From positions 4,540,701 to 4,604,700 of the forward strand of contig OX392541.1 in NCBI GenBank assembly GCA_947623455.1: 64,000 bases of DNA. Direction: 5' to 3'. The stretch is from Mimachlamys varia. Lineage: Eukaryota > Mollusca > Bivalvia > Pectinida > Pectinidae. The first letter of the stretch is position 1. Each line of letters begins with the position of its first letter. Of this stretch, positions 1-14,100 are shown piece after piece. Both the position numbers and the translations under genes were made by a program. The notes beneath the pieces were generated by a model. It did not search any database. It was not told where the DNA came from and saw only the letters and a program-made list of their open reading frames with translations.

Positions 1-394
1 TCTTTTAGAAAAAATTGTTCATATTTAAAAATCTTTCTTTTTCAATCTCCATGCAGATAACTTTAATGAATTGAACTATGATGCATTGAAACAGGTTCTC
101 TATAGGATCATTATATCCTTTCTTTATAGCTTCCATATACCATGCATATCTGCATCAAGAACTTCCACCTTACAAGAAGTATTACATGGTAGGCTAAAAG
201 TCGACTCTTAATTTACACCAAGATGTGCTTAATATAAACCAATACACCATAAATCTACCCTTACTAATTAACTTATCCAATCAATGTCTCAAAAGTTAAA
301 ATTACTTACTTTACATATCAAAAGTATAAACCTTTTTGCTGGGATGAAAAAATGGTGGACTTTTATTTATAAGTAAGGAAGGTAAATTCTTCTA
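1..394. other. AT-rich intergenic stretch, nothing recognised
   Basis: No reading frame, repeat array or RNA gene is apparent. It lies about 1.7 kb beyond the AP1S stop codon on that gene's 3' side. Confidence 0.4.
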
Positions 395-1060
395 AGGGAG
401 GGCTGTTAATAGGGATGGTATCTTAAGAGAAAGTTTTCTTTTTTAAAGGGATGGTCTCATAAAAGAAAGTTTTTATTTTAAAGGGATGGTCTCATAAGAG
501 AAAGTTTTTTTAAAGGGATGGTCTCATAAGAGAAAGTTTTTTTAAGGGATGGTCTCATAAGAGAAAGTTTTTTTAAGGGATGGTCTCATAGGAGAAAGGT
601 TTTTTAAGGGATGGTCTCATAGGAGAAAGGTTTTTTTTCAAAGGGATGGTCTCATAGGAGAAAGGTTTTTTAAGGGATGGTCTCATAAGAGAAAGTTTTT
701 TTAAGGGATGGTCTCATAGGAGAAAGGTTTTTTTTTAAAGGGATGGTCTCATAGGAGAAAGGATTTTTTTTAAATGGATGGTTTCATAAGAGAGAGGATT
801 TTTTTTAAGGGACAGTCCCATAAGAGAAAGTTTTTCTTTTAAAGGGTAGACCATCATAATTAAGAGAAAGGATTTTTTTTAAAGGGATGATCTCATAAGA
901 GAAAGGATTTCTTAAAGGGACGATCCCATAAAGAAAGGGTTTTTTTTTTAAAGGGATTGTCTCATAAGAGAAAGGATTTTTTAAAAAGGAATTATCATGA
1001 GAGGTCTTTTCAAGAGAGTTTTTTTTAAAGGGATGGTCTCACAAGAGAAAGGGTTGTTTA
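395..1060. repeat. Minisatellite, about 31-37 bp unit
   Basis: About 18 imperfect head-to-tail copies of a unit built on AAGGGATGGTCTCATAAGAG followed by a run of T. Unit length varies mainly through the T-run. Copies decay toward the right end. It lies downstream of AP1S and has no coding potential. Confidence 0.9.
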
Positions 1061-1084
1061 AAATCTCTTAAGAATGATTTTGGT

Positions 1085-1262
1085 TTATTGGTTTATTTTA
1101 TTTTATGTGCTATTAACAGCCAGATTCGAGTCATTTAAGGATATGCAAGGTTTAAGAGGAGGAAATCCCGAGTACTCGGAGAAAAACCACCGACCTATGG
1201 TCAGTACCTGGCAACTGCCCCATGTACGTGGGTTTTGAACTTGCAGAGAAAATAAGCAAGTT
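1085..1262. repeat. Candidate SINE-like or dispersed repeat fragment
   Basis: This stretch differs in texture from its surroundings: a compact GC-richer block with phrases such as GAGTACTCGGAG and CAGTACCTGGCAACTGCCCC. On the minus strand it begins with GTTCAAAACCC, which resembles a degenerate tRNA B box. The family is not identified from sequence alone; a genome-wide copy count would decide it. Confidence 0.3.
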
Positions 1263-2132
1263 GAACTCTAAATGACATGTCATTTCATTGTACAAACTTA
1301 TACTTATCAAACCATATACAAGACCTGTTTAACAGTAGCACAATTTACAATGGCCAAACAAACTAGGAAAGACAGAGAGAGATAAATTGTTGCATCATTT
1401 CAATCAGTCAATTATATATGCTAGCATAAAAAATAACCATACATCACCAAAACTGAATATGATTAAGAGGCAATATTTCTGGCTGCTATGGTTACCATTT
1501 GACACGGATCATCAGACACAGGGACATGCACCAGACTTGTGTGGTTAAGAGCATCCATTGTCCAGAACACACACTGACCAATGTACAAACGCATTATCTA
1601 CCTTAACATTTACAGTAATCAAAGACTTAAAACATTATTTGGAGCTACAGGGTAATCGTTTTCTGAGGAAAGGTCCATTTTACAATGGATTTTTTTTCAA
1701 TTAAATGTCAAGACAGGCGCAAAATACATATTATTTTCTAAACTGCTTGCTTTGATTTTGGATTTTTTCTTGATAAACTGATTAAAAACAATAAAACCAA
1801 AGATACAATTAAGAAACCAGTTAATTTAGTCATTTTTGATAAAAATTGCCACCCCAACATAGTTTAACTCAATATGACACACTAGTTACTACAAACCATC
1901 TTGCATCTTCCTATGATTTTCACGGACTTACAGAAATCATTTAAAAGTGATCTAAAACGTTAACAGGCAAATGGAATCTGAATCTGAATTTCTCAAAAGT
2001 AAATACCTGGTCAGAATGTTTTCACGGACAGAAAATGTCTGGACAGAAGAGTAAGAAACAGAATAACAACCAATCACAATGAAGTATTGTAGCTACCCCA
2101 GAGTAGTGCCGTTTCACTTCCTGTTCCACGTG
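1263..2132. other. 3' flank and probable 3' UTR of AP1S
   Basis: Directly downstream of the AP1S stop on the minus strand. No reading frame or repeat was recognised. The polyadenylation site cannot be placed without transcript data. Confidence 0.35.
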
Positions 2133-2177
2133 CTAACATAATCCATACTCTTGAAGAGCGTTTTCAAGTGCCTCATC
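2133..2177 (-). CDS. AP1S2: AP1S coding exon 5 (last 14 residues and stop)
   Basis: Acceptor TGAATCAG, then 15 codons encoding [14 protein letters not shown] and TAG. Chosen because it continues the frame from exon 4 and matches the family's acidic C-terminal pattern (vertebrate ...LEEIGLT). It lies 6.2 kb from exon 4. Alternative 3' exons are known in vertebrate AP1S2, so others may exist. Confidence 0.8.
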   Translation of the reverse strand, partial: DEALENALQEYGLC

Positions 2178-5100
2178 CTGATTCAAAAGAAAACGAATAA
2201 GTATCCAAAAATATAGTTTTGATATTTTTTAATTCATTGGCATGCCAAACAATTGTGATGGGTCGTGGGAATGGATGCTGAATACTGCCGCTGGCTTGTT
2301 ACAATGACACCAAGAGATACTATACTGTAAAACCCCAATATACCGCCAAAGCCGCTTATCGCCATGAATTGGATTTCCTCCCACATTTATGCACCCGTTT
2401 TACGGCCAATTTTGACATCATATTTCCAGAACAAATAGTTAAAATAACACTATCATGACCTCGTTAATATCACCAAATAGAGTCCAGAAGGACGCGTTTA
2501 GATGTTATTGTTACGTGATTGACTGCCGACGGACAGGTAATTAGCTGTACACACCGTGACTGCGTGTACAAACATGGAATCAATGAACCATGGCTAGTGC
2601 TTTGTTGTCTTCCTACAGGTAACTTTCAAAAGTTTGAAACCATTCAAACTCCTTTGAACGTTTGATTCAGAGAATTATCATGGAAGAAATCATCCCTCTC
2701 CTCATCAACAAAGGCCGACTCGATGCCAACATTTCAGATAAGGATAAAATGTACAATTTGATGAAATAACTGAATATGAATGAAATGTTTTTGACAAATG
2801 TTGAATCTTCAAAATCTACAGTTGTTATGGATACACTACTTATGGGGTCTGAATGGCTAACTCGAGTTTGAATGGCAAACCCGAAATACCGACAAACTCG
2901 TTATATCGCCAAAATTGTGGAGAACAGAATGTGGCAATATAACAAGTTTTTCCTGTATACACTGACTATAGCGGTATTAGTGTACATCAATGTCATATAA
3001 ACTACAAAAGTAGTGAATCAATACAAGACATAAATCAGAACAAATGTTGGAAAATAAAGTTGCACAAATCGTAACTCAAAGAACAAATGAACAAATGTTT
3101 AAAAATAAATTTCTACAAAATCTTAACCCATAGTAAGAACAAATGTTGGAAAATAAAATTCTACAAATCGTAACTCATAGAACAAATGTTTGAAAATAAA
3201 GTTCTACAAATCGTTACTCATAACTTTATCAAACTTAAAAGAATACTATTATACAGGTGAATTAAAATTGCAATTATGATAAAGATTATCAAAAAGCTGT
3301 GAATGTCTCAAAAAATATAATACCAGAACAAGCAAGTGTGTGCAAAAACTACCAAAAAACATTCAAACAGGGTCTTCTCAAAACCCCAACTCAATGTGTC
3401 GCACAAACAGAGGTGTCTATAATCAAATCTGTTTAAACACAACAAGTTTTTACCATGCAAAATGTATTTCGTACTTTTTTCTCTGGAAACTGATCTTCTT
3501 CAATAACTAAATATACCCATGCATTTGAAATCTAAGGACATTGAAGTAAATAGGACATATTGTATCTGTCTGCATATTAGTCTTGATTATTTATGCTTGC
3601 ATTTCTAGTTTACGACCAATATATAACCCAGGCTCACAGTAATGAGAACAAGAGCAGTCGGTGGTTGTGAAGCCATTGTACACTTTTATAGATTTACAAA
3701 GTAGATACTAGATGAAGGAATTTAATACATAAACAGTAGATATTAGTATGAAACAACAAGAGGTCTAGCGCCTGACGGTCACCTACGATAAGTAGCCCTT
3801 CAGGAGGTCAGGAGGTTTGTTTAAAAGGAAATGTTGGATGTTTGGATAGGACAAGAACAAATGCAGGTTGTGAAAGAAATTTTACAAGTTTTTGTGGGAT
3901 GGATTCATAATGTCATAAAATCTTGATCAGTAAAAAGCTTCAAAATTTGACCTTAACCTGACACAGTGACCTTGACCTTGGTAGGTATTTCTATGAACTG
4001 ATCCTCTAGACAAATTTTTAAATTATTCTGATAAAGGTCCCTAATTTTACCCCAAAGTTTCTATATAAACAATAGCAAACTTCAGCTCAGGGGGGGAGGG
4101 GGGGTTACAGTTTTGACATATCCTTAAATCCCTTCCATCTTATAAAGAAGAATTTATTCCAGCATAATCTGGGTCTGAAGAAGACTGCTGAAATTTTAGC
4201 CAATTTGACCCTTTGAGACCCTCCCCACTACCCCGGGGGTGGGCCAGAATCAAAATCAATATTCTGTCATCTCCTGGTTGGAAATTACAACCAGGAGATG
4301 ACAGAATGGACAAAATATATATCCAAAAGTGTCATTTTCCGATGTAAACTTCATCCCCTCCCATGATAGAGGGTATGAATTTGATAAAGCACTTAAAGAA
4401 CTTTCCATCTGTGAAGAGTAAGGGCAAAGGGACCCTGCAATATGAAATTGACAAAGGATCCATCCAGAATTTCACGAGAAAGAACAATCACAAACTAATA
4501 ACACAAAAACCAAAGAGGCTACCTGTCAGCCATTTATATTTTATTTTTGATCAGCTCACAAATTGGTCAATACACAGCTAAGAGACCCTGCATATGAAAT
4601 TTAAGAAGGCTCCATCTAGTACTTTTCAAGAAATAGTGATCACAAGAATTCTTTAAGGACTGACAGACGGACGACAGACAGACAACCAACGACAGACGGA
4701 CAGCCGGACAACCGAACATGAACGGACAACCGACCATAGACGGACAACCGACCATAAATAATGCTTCTTAATCATTTTTGATTGAAATTGTTTGAATGGA
4801 TACTGTAGTTTTATCAGAAAGAACTTATAACAATATCTAAATAAACATTTATATTGGAAACAAGCTATAATATTCATGGTTCGGGGATTCTACGATCAAA
4901 GGAATCAGACGTTTTATCTGTGAAAAATACTGATTTCTGTTTTTTAAGTCACGTATAAAAACATTATTCCGATTCCTATGGTAGGGTAAAGGAAATGAAA
5001 CCGAAAGTAAGAATTGAGAACTTCCACAATCAGTGAATCGAGTCTAAACCTTGTGTTCTGCTGAAGTGTAACATGTGTTGTGTCTGGATTAATTCTATTG

Positions 5101-8100
5101 TAGCAGTGCTTGAATGTGAGACAGAATATTGTGTCGAGGATTGATACTGCATGTGTTTTAAAGATAAATTGTCAGTTACACGTTTCCTGTCTGTGATTCC
5201 CTAAATAGTGCACCCACTCCAACTGATGTTGCGTGGGAAGTCTAGACTGTCCACCTGATTAATAATTGGGGGCCCTATGTGCAAATTTTACGGTATACTA
5301 GTATAGTAAGAACTGTTGCAGGGATGGCTGACTAATACCCTCAACCATCCCCATGAGTCAATGATCTTTACACGTACATCTACACATTATTGAGTCTCTA
5401 CCATTCCTGCGAGTTTCTACTGTTCCTGTGAAGTGTTGTGAAAATCGGTCCACAAGTCAAGGAGAAGTTCTCCCACAAGAGAAATCTTTTAATAATGACC
5501 AGTTACCATGGCAACCAAAATTTGGGAATTAAAACAGCTGCATGCACATCTACACATGTTCCCTAACATTCCTAGCTGGTGTTGAAATTGCATGGGTCCC
5601 TTAAGTGTATATACAAACTTCAGTACAGGTCTTGATTTTTACATGAACTTTCCTGATTAATCTGTTAACAGACTGAGTTGTAGACTCATTATCAATAAAT
5701 GCAATGAGATAGCGTGTGATGGACAAGGGTCTAGGTAATGCTGCCTTTGTGACTTTGGGCCTCAAGGTTCTATAGAAGAAGCCAATGAAAAGTAAGCAAT
5801 CAATTTGTACAAGGAAGTGTACTACAGTATCTATATGTCATCTATGAAACATATATAGAGGCTATTCAATGGTTTCCTTTTAATAAAGAATATATTTTAC
5901 AATCATCATTGTGTACTTTTATTTATATATATTTTCACTAATGTACATGTGTAGCACAAGTTACGAATTAAACAAATACAAATCTGCAGGAGAACTATAG
6001 ATACAAATTGTATTTATCTATATATCTTATGTTTTAAACTATAACACAGAGAACTGTAGATATTTACCTATTATCTTACGTTTTAAACTATGAACTGTAG
6101 ATATTTACCTATTATCTTACGTTTTAAACCATAACACAGAGAACTGTAGATATTTACCTATTATCTTACGTTTTAAACTATGAACTGTAGATATTTACCT
6201 ATTATTTTATGTTTTAAACCATAACACAGAGAACTGTAGATATTTACCTATTATCTTACGTTTTAAACCATAACACAGAACTGTAGATATTTACCTATTA
6301 TCTTCTGTTTTAAACCATAACACAGAGAACTGTAGATATTTACCTATTATATATCTTACATTATAATGACCAATGACCTAATTCAATGTCCTCAAAATAT
6401 TGTTTTTCGCATGATAGTAAATATGTTACCCTGTTTGGGAAATTACATTATGAAAGTTATGTGGAAAAAACATACCAGTTATTACTATATCTGTATACGC
6501 ATAAATGTACAGATCAAACTTTTTTTTTTGTCACTGAGTTTAACAGCTTAACAAAATCTTATCAAGGGGGATAGTAATAAAGGCAAGGGTCCTGCTGTTT
6601 TTAGTGGTTTTCATATTAAATCGGGTGAAATTCAACCCCCATCCCCTTCTCTCTCTGAATGTCTTTTAACCAAATTAATCCATAATATAGAAATTAATTG
6701 TTGTATTTCTATTTTCATTTAGTACTATTACAGTGATTCAAATAATACTTTTGATGGGGTAATCAGGAAAGAAGTACACTATGTATTTTACAAGAATTTG
6801 CAAATTGTATAATTTACAAGAATGCAATAGATAAAAACTGATAATTTCTATCTAGTTTTATATTTTTGCCAGGGTAAATAAACAAATTGAGAATCCTCCG
6901 ACTTTGGAACTGCATACTTTATACAGATTAGACTCTTCCACGGACTATAATCAGAAGAACACTGTTCTCCCTTTCTCCTGTTATAGGATCAAAGGTTTTT
7001 GGAAATGTTCCTGTCAAAGTTAGGAAAGTTATCCCTGTTACAAAATGTACATACAACAGACTTCCAGTTACACATAAACACACAACAGACATCCTGTTAC
7101 ACATATACACACAACAGACTTCTTGTTACACATGTACATACAACAGACTTCCTGTTACACATATACACACAATAGACTTCCTGTTACACATATACACACA
7201 ACAGACTTCCTGTTACACATATACACACAACAGACTTCCTGTTACACATATACATACAACAGACTTCTTGTTACACATGTACATACAACAGACTTCCTGT
7301 GACACATATACATACAACAGACTTCTTGTTACACATATACACACAACAGACTTCCTGTTACACATATACATACAACATACTTCCGGTTACACATATACAC
7401 ACAACATACTTCCGGTTACACATATACACACAACAGACTTCTTGTTACACATATACACACAACACAGACTGACTTCCTGTTACACATATACATGTACACA
7501 CAACAGACTTCCTGTTACACATATACACACAACCTGTTACACATATACACACAACAGACTTCCTGTTACATATATACACACAACAGACTTCCTGTGACAC
7601 ATATACACACCACAGATTTCCTGTTACACATGTACATACAACAGACTTCTTGTTACACATATACATACAACAGACTTCCTGTGACACATATACCCACAAT
7701 AGACTTCCTGTGACACATATACATATAACAGACTTCCTGTTACACATATACACACAACAGACTTCCTGTTACACATATACACACAACAGATTTCCGGTTA
7801 CACATATACATAAACAGACTTCCTGTTACACATATACACACAACAGACTTCCTGTTACACATATACATACAACAGATTTCCGGTTACACATATACACACA
7901 ACAGACTTCCTGTTACACATATACATACAACAGACTTCCTGTTACTCATATACACACGACAGACTTCATGTTACACACATTAAACACAGACTGACTTCCT
8001 GTTACACACATACACACAACAGACTTCCTGTTCAACATATACACACAACTGACTTCCTGTTACACACATACATGTACACACAACACAGACTGACTTCCTG

Positions 8101-11100
8101 TTACACACATACAACACAGACTGACTTCCTGTTACACACATACAGGTACACACAACACAGACTGACTTTCTGTTACACACATACAACACAGACTGACTTC
8201 CTGTTACACACATACAACACAGACTGACGTCCTGTTACACATACATGTACATTGCCTCCTATTGGTCCTATATGAGAGTGGTTGTGTATGTTGATGGTTA
8301 GGGTTAGAGATTATATAAGATCAGTTACCTCTTGTAGTAGATCCTGTGCAGCTATAGCCTTCAGTACGTTCTTCTTACTAGTGTCCTGGACCTCCCCTCC
8401 TAGCAGTAACTCGTCCAGCATGAAATACGCTTTCTCAAAGTTAAATATGATATCTAGCTCACACACCTGTAACGAAATAAAACAAAGTGAACAGGGCTCA
8501 CACAGATACGATGTATATGTACTCCCTCCCTACAAAGTGGTCAAGTGTGACCGTTGACCCTTTAACACTGACTGATGACCACTATAATCTAATCGGTGTA
8601 GAATTTGATTGTATGATACTATAGTGTGAATATGAACCAAATATCTCCAAGGTCCATTAGATTTCTGGTACACAAGCTTTTTATTCCTAAAATGATCAAT
8701 GGCCACCTTTAATCATTTAACCTTGACCGCTTACCCAACAAAATCTTATTAGAACTTGATCTTGTGACGCTATGGTTAGAATATGAACTTAATTGGAGAA
8801 GATTTTTATAAGATATATTGTACAAAAGGTTTGGATGAAAAGGACAGATGGACCAACCAAGTGTTTACATTTAAAAACTAAAGGAAGAAGCCAAGAAAAG
8901 ACCATGATAAAACACTGAAAATACCATGAAACCTTCACCCCAAAATATCATAGCAAGTACGGTACCAATGATGTCATGGCCCTGATGGAATGCCCTTTTC
9001 ACAGCCATGATTTAGAGACCTACAATTCATGGTCATGAAAATAAACACTTTCATGCATTGGCCATGGTTTATTTTCATAGCTAGAATATCCTCAGAATAT
9101 GTCAAATGTTCCTGTTGCCATGAAATTATTTTTGGAACTTGAAGCATTTTGCCTTTTGGTTATTAAGAAGTTGCTTGAAGATCATTAACACATTTGACCC
9201 CCTGTGACCTTGAAAGTTGGTCAAGGTCATTCATTTAAACAAACTTGGTAGCCCTTTATTCAAGCATGCTACATACCAAATATCAGTACCCTAGATCTTT
9301 CGGTTATTGAGAAGTTCTTTGAAAATGTTTAACACATTTGATTCCTGTGACCTTGAACATGAGTTAAGGTCATTCATTTGAACAAACTTGGTAACCCTTC
9401 ATTCAAGCATGCTACAGGCCAAAATATCAGTACATTGGGCCTTTCGGTTTTTGAGAAAACTTTCTAAAAGATTTTATTCTGATATTACGAGAAATAATGG
9501 GCACATGATGTGGTTGTGGGTGTGAGAGCGCATGTCTTCGGGAGGCTGCGGTGTGTTTGTGCAAGCCTTCTTGCGATAGTCTGGATCTTTTGCCGATTTA
9601 AAGTGCTACCACACTGAAGTATACTGCCAAAGGCCCCCAACAGAACACCCTACCGGTCACATTATACTGACAACGGACGAACTAGTCATTCCACTCCCAT
9701 AAAGCTGAACGTCAAACAGGGAGTAATGACTACCATTGCTACAGACTCTGGCTTCGGGACAGAACCCATAGCCTTCCTGACAGGGGTTGAACTAAAGGCC
9801 AAAAGTGAGGTTGTGTCAAGAGAGCACCATCAAAATATTTATGACATTATGAGAAGAATTCATGGTTTCATGGTATTTTCATGGCAATTTCATTTTTTTT
9901 TCATGGAATGTCCTTCCAGTAATGTAAGTCGGTCAGGTATATTTAACGTGGCACACATTAATACCATTCACCCCTGAATACACATTTGAACCCTTCTAAT
10001 TCAATGGTTGGAGTAGTCCATCATGAAATTTCAAGGGTGAAGGAAAAATGTTTCATACTTACACTTCCAAAATATTTATCTAACAGTTCAACGTAACGGT
10101 GAATGACCTCTAACGTGAGCAGCTCGTTGTCTTCGGGCTCTATTGCACAACAGAAGTATAAACTGGCATATCTGTGAACACCAAATAAAAATCAAATAAA
10201 CTTTACACAACTAAAATTAAAGACATGACATTGTAACACGAGAATTACATGTAACTTTACGTCTCCTCTTTCTCTGTTTGTATAAAGCATCAAAGTATAT
10301 TCATAAGAGTACCACAAAATGGAAAGAACACAAAGTGAGCAGGTGCTCTGATATATCTCCTAGCCAGATAAAGTTGTCCAGTGTAACCTTTGACCTTTAA
10401 TCTGATCAGTAACCACCAAAATCTAATCAGGTGTAGAATTTGATATTGTGGTGCATATATAAATGTAAATGCAAGTTTTTGATTCCTAAAGTGGTGAATG
10501 GCGACCTTTGTTCAGTTACTGTTCAATATCTCTATCATTGTACATCTACATACTGAACAGAGCCATAGTCAAAATACATGACATTAAACTTTTAAAGTGG
10601 ACAAAACGTAAAAAGACATCATCCTCATTAAATATGACACCGAACCAGAATTAACCAATACTCCAACTTGAGCAAGGGTTCATGTATATCAAACAAGTCT
10701 CATCAAATGTTGACTATTCCTTCAAAAGACATAGCACGAAAAGCAATTAGCCAATCAGGTCAATCAATCGTCAGCGAGGCCGGTTTAGGTAATAAGTTTA
10801 TCAAGCAAATCTCATCAAAAATCTGATTTCATCAAAAATCTGATCATTCCTTCAAAAGACATTGTGCGGAAAGCGAATAGCCAACCAGGTCACATCAACC
10901 TCATTAAATATGCACGGAATATGCAGATAATCAAAATTGAATGAGGGGTTTATGTCAAGAAGTTTTCAAGTATTCAATACAATTTACTGAATTCATGTCC
11001 TCTAATTATATACCTTTTATACACTATTTTCAGATCTTTCCACTCCAGAAAGCTGCACATCTTGGGCTTGCGTGCCAACACTAGTGTGATCAGTTCACGT

Positions 11101-14100
11101 GTGATCTTCTTCTTTGCCTTGTCTGTGTGGGCTGTGTACCATTTCTGGAGGCGTAACTTCCCTTGTCGACTAAACAGAAGCATAAACTGCATCTGTAAAG
11201 AAAAGATTTTAAATTGAGAAATTCATACCCCAACAGTACTTTTTATTATATTGTGTAAGGCCTAATAAAAACATTTTTGGCATTTCTGTACCCAACCCTC
11301 CTAATGTATATAAACTAAGGTTGGCAAACGGGATCAAAATCATTAACTGGTTACTCGGAACATCAATATGTTATAGAATTCCTATAACACTGCGGATATT
11401 GCAAAAATCAGGCAAACACAATATATATTTAACATCTTTCCTAGATAATAACAAATCCTATTTTGTATTTTGTGTGCCTATATGTCTAGAACTCTTATAA
11501 ATGTTTATGATTTTTTCAAGAAATTAATTAATTATATTTATAGCTTCCAATTCCACAAATCTTAACTAAATACTTAATTTCTGATCCCCTTTCTAATTAG
11601 CTCACCTGGTTTCAAGGACCAGGGAGAGCTTATGCCATACTGTGGCAATCTGTTGTCTGTCTGTCTATTGAACGTCAGTCTATCTGTCGTCCGTCAACAA
11701 TTTTTCAACAACTTAATCTTCTCCATAACCATGTATATAATAGGATACAATAATCAAAATTTTTGAAAGTTCTTCCTTTCTGGTATTTTAATTGAAATTT
11801 AAAATACCATGCACAAATGTCGTTGATATAAATATAATTAAATAGATATTTGATTAAGTCACTCACTCTTTCTGCGAAAGATTCGTTACTATGTTGTTCA
11901 TTACAGTTCCATCTTCTGATACAGATTTTATTTCAATTCTAATTAACGTGAGAACAAGTCAACAAATGTAACAGAATGAAATTTGCATAAACCACGGTAA
12001 ACTCTGACCATGTCTATTGTTGTTGACATCACAGATAATTTGCACATGATGGAGTATATTTATGAGGTAATAACTCCAGTGTATACAAGAGGTCCATGGG
12101 CCTTAACAGTCATCTGGGTATAAAGACCTATACATTTTTTGTTGGTTATAATTATTGCAAAGTTGTTTAAAGTTATTAACATATTTGAACTCTGTGACCT
12201 GGTAAAAGGGTCAATGCAAGTTACTGCGGTTATGACAGACGGACAGCATGATTCCAGTAAATACCCTGTGGCCCCCAAACTTCGTTATGGGTATGAATAT
12301 TTCTAAATTATTTTGCTGTAACATCATACTTATAGACCTCTGATGTATGAACACACCAAGGTAGCAGTGTACAGAAGCATACAGTGGCCATGGGTAATAG
12401 TGTTGGGAAATCCATTAAAAATTTCAATCGTTCATCGGTTACAATCAGTTCTCTGACTGATTCAATAATCGATTAAGAAATCGGTTACATAAACTTAACA
12501 AATTTTTGATATTTTTAGGTTTTTTGCTTTACTATACAATGTAAAAAGAATTTTTTAAATTGTTATAAAACATGTCTTTTAAAGAGGCAATTAAAGGCCC
12601 AATATACGTAACTTCAATGAAATTTTCGTGATTCTTCAAAAATCTGAAAAAAATCCAGTTGATAACCATGCAAAAATAAGCCTAAAATGAAGTAAACCTG
12701 AGCGGTAACTAACAAGAAACTTTTGATAAAAAAATCCAAAGAATTGAAATTAATTCAGGTGGGGCCCACTTCAACAACAAACCGAAGGTAGAAGATGGTT
12801 CGAAATGGACATGTGTTTACAAATAGCGTGTTTCAACTACTGCTCTACCGGTAACCGTGAAAGAATTCATCTTTAATATTGCTGATATCACTTAATCTTA
12901 ACTAAATCTATAAATATAATAAGTTATTAGGCTTGATTTTCGCTTCAAGTTTTGCCGAAAGTTACGTATATTGGGCCTTTAAGTGAATCCGTGTTTTTTT
13001 TAAAAATTAATTAGAATCCAAAATACCTACATATTCAGACAAAGGAATCTGTGCTTGATACCTAGATACCATGTAGCAGATGCCCGGTGTGGTCAGTTTA
13101 ATAATTGGGAAAGTCCGCGCCAAATATAGCGACATCAAAATATACCATGAAATAACCGTGCCACCTGGGCGACCATATGTAAACAATTGGATAAGACGAC
13201 ACGTGGAGTTTGATTTCACACATACTTCTTTCAAGGTATGTTAGATTTATGAAACACGTCAACAATTATGATATATGATTATTAATAGATTCCATGAGAA
13301 ATGGTGTTGGTATACTTCAAACTAAGCAAAAGCAGATATTATTGAAAGCTCGCACACACAGGGGCCTTAATTCTGAAGGGAAATTTGTTAACCTGAACAC
13401 ACACATCCTCAGTGGGGGTCACAGGATGCTTAGAGATTTTGTTAACATACATGTATGTCTCATTTGCATAGGCTGGATGATTAAGGATTTCCCTATTAGT
13501 ATTATAAATTGAAAAACGCATGGAGAACATCAAGTTTTGTTAAAATATTGGTATGATTAGTTCACAAGGATAACTGAACTACAATCATATGTATGTATCT
13601 ATGGACTAAAAAGCTTTTCAAAAACTTACTCCAAAAACTTAAATGCTTTGGGTGCGGGACACAAACACCTAAATGTGAACAGCAATCAAGCTGTTACTAT
13701 TTGTGACCGGTGAGCTAAACAAACGTGATTGCAAGAATCATGTTTCGAAAGTTTTCAGTAAATTTAGTTTATAATGAATATGATCAATATCAGATTATGA
13801 AAATTATAATCTGTATGTGAAGTGAATGTTTCTATTTTCAGAAACCATAACATAAAATTTCAAGTGTTTAATACATGTATTGGTCTGGGTATAAATATAC
13901 GGTGTTGATTTAGTTAGCCACACAGTGTCATTTCTACAGTGAAACCTCTCTATTAAGACCACCTTAGGGACCGCACCAAAGTGGTTTCACAGTAGATTAT
14001 TTCAGAACGAAATAATGAGCAATCAAAATATGTTAATTTCCATATACAATACACTGTAATAAAACTGTTAACTACACACTGTTATATATATTAATTACGA

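Noticed and set aside
7268..8213. Frames of 77-114 residues rich in Thr/His/Tyr or Cys/Val on both strands
   Set aside because: They are translations of the 29-bp minisatellite.
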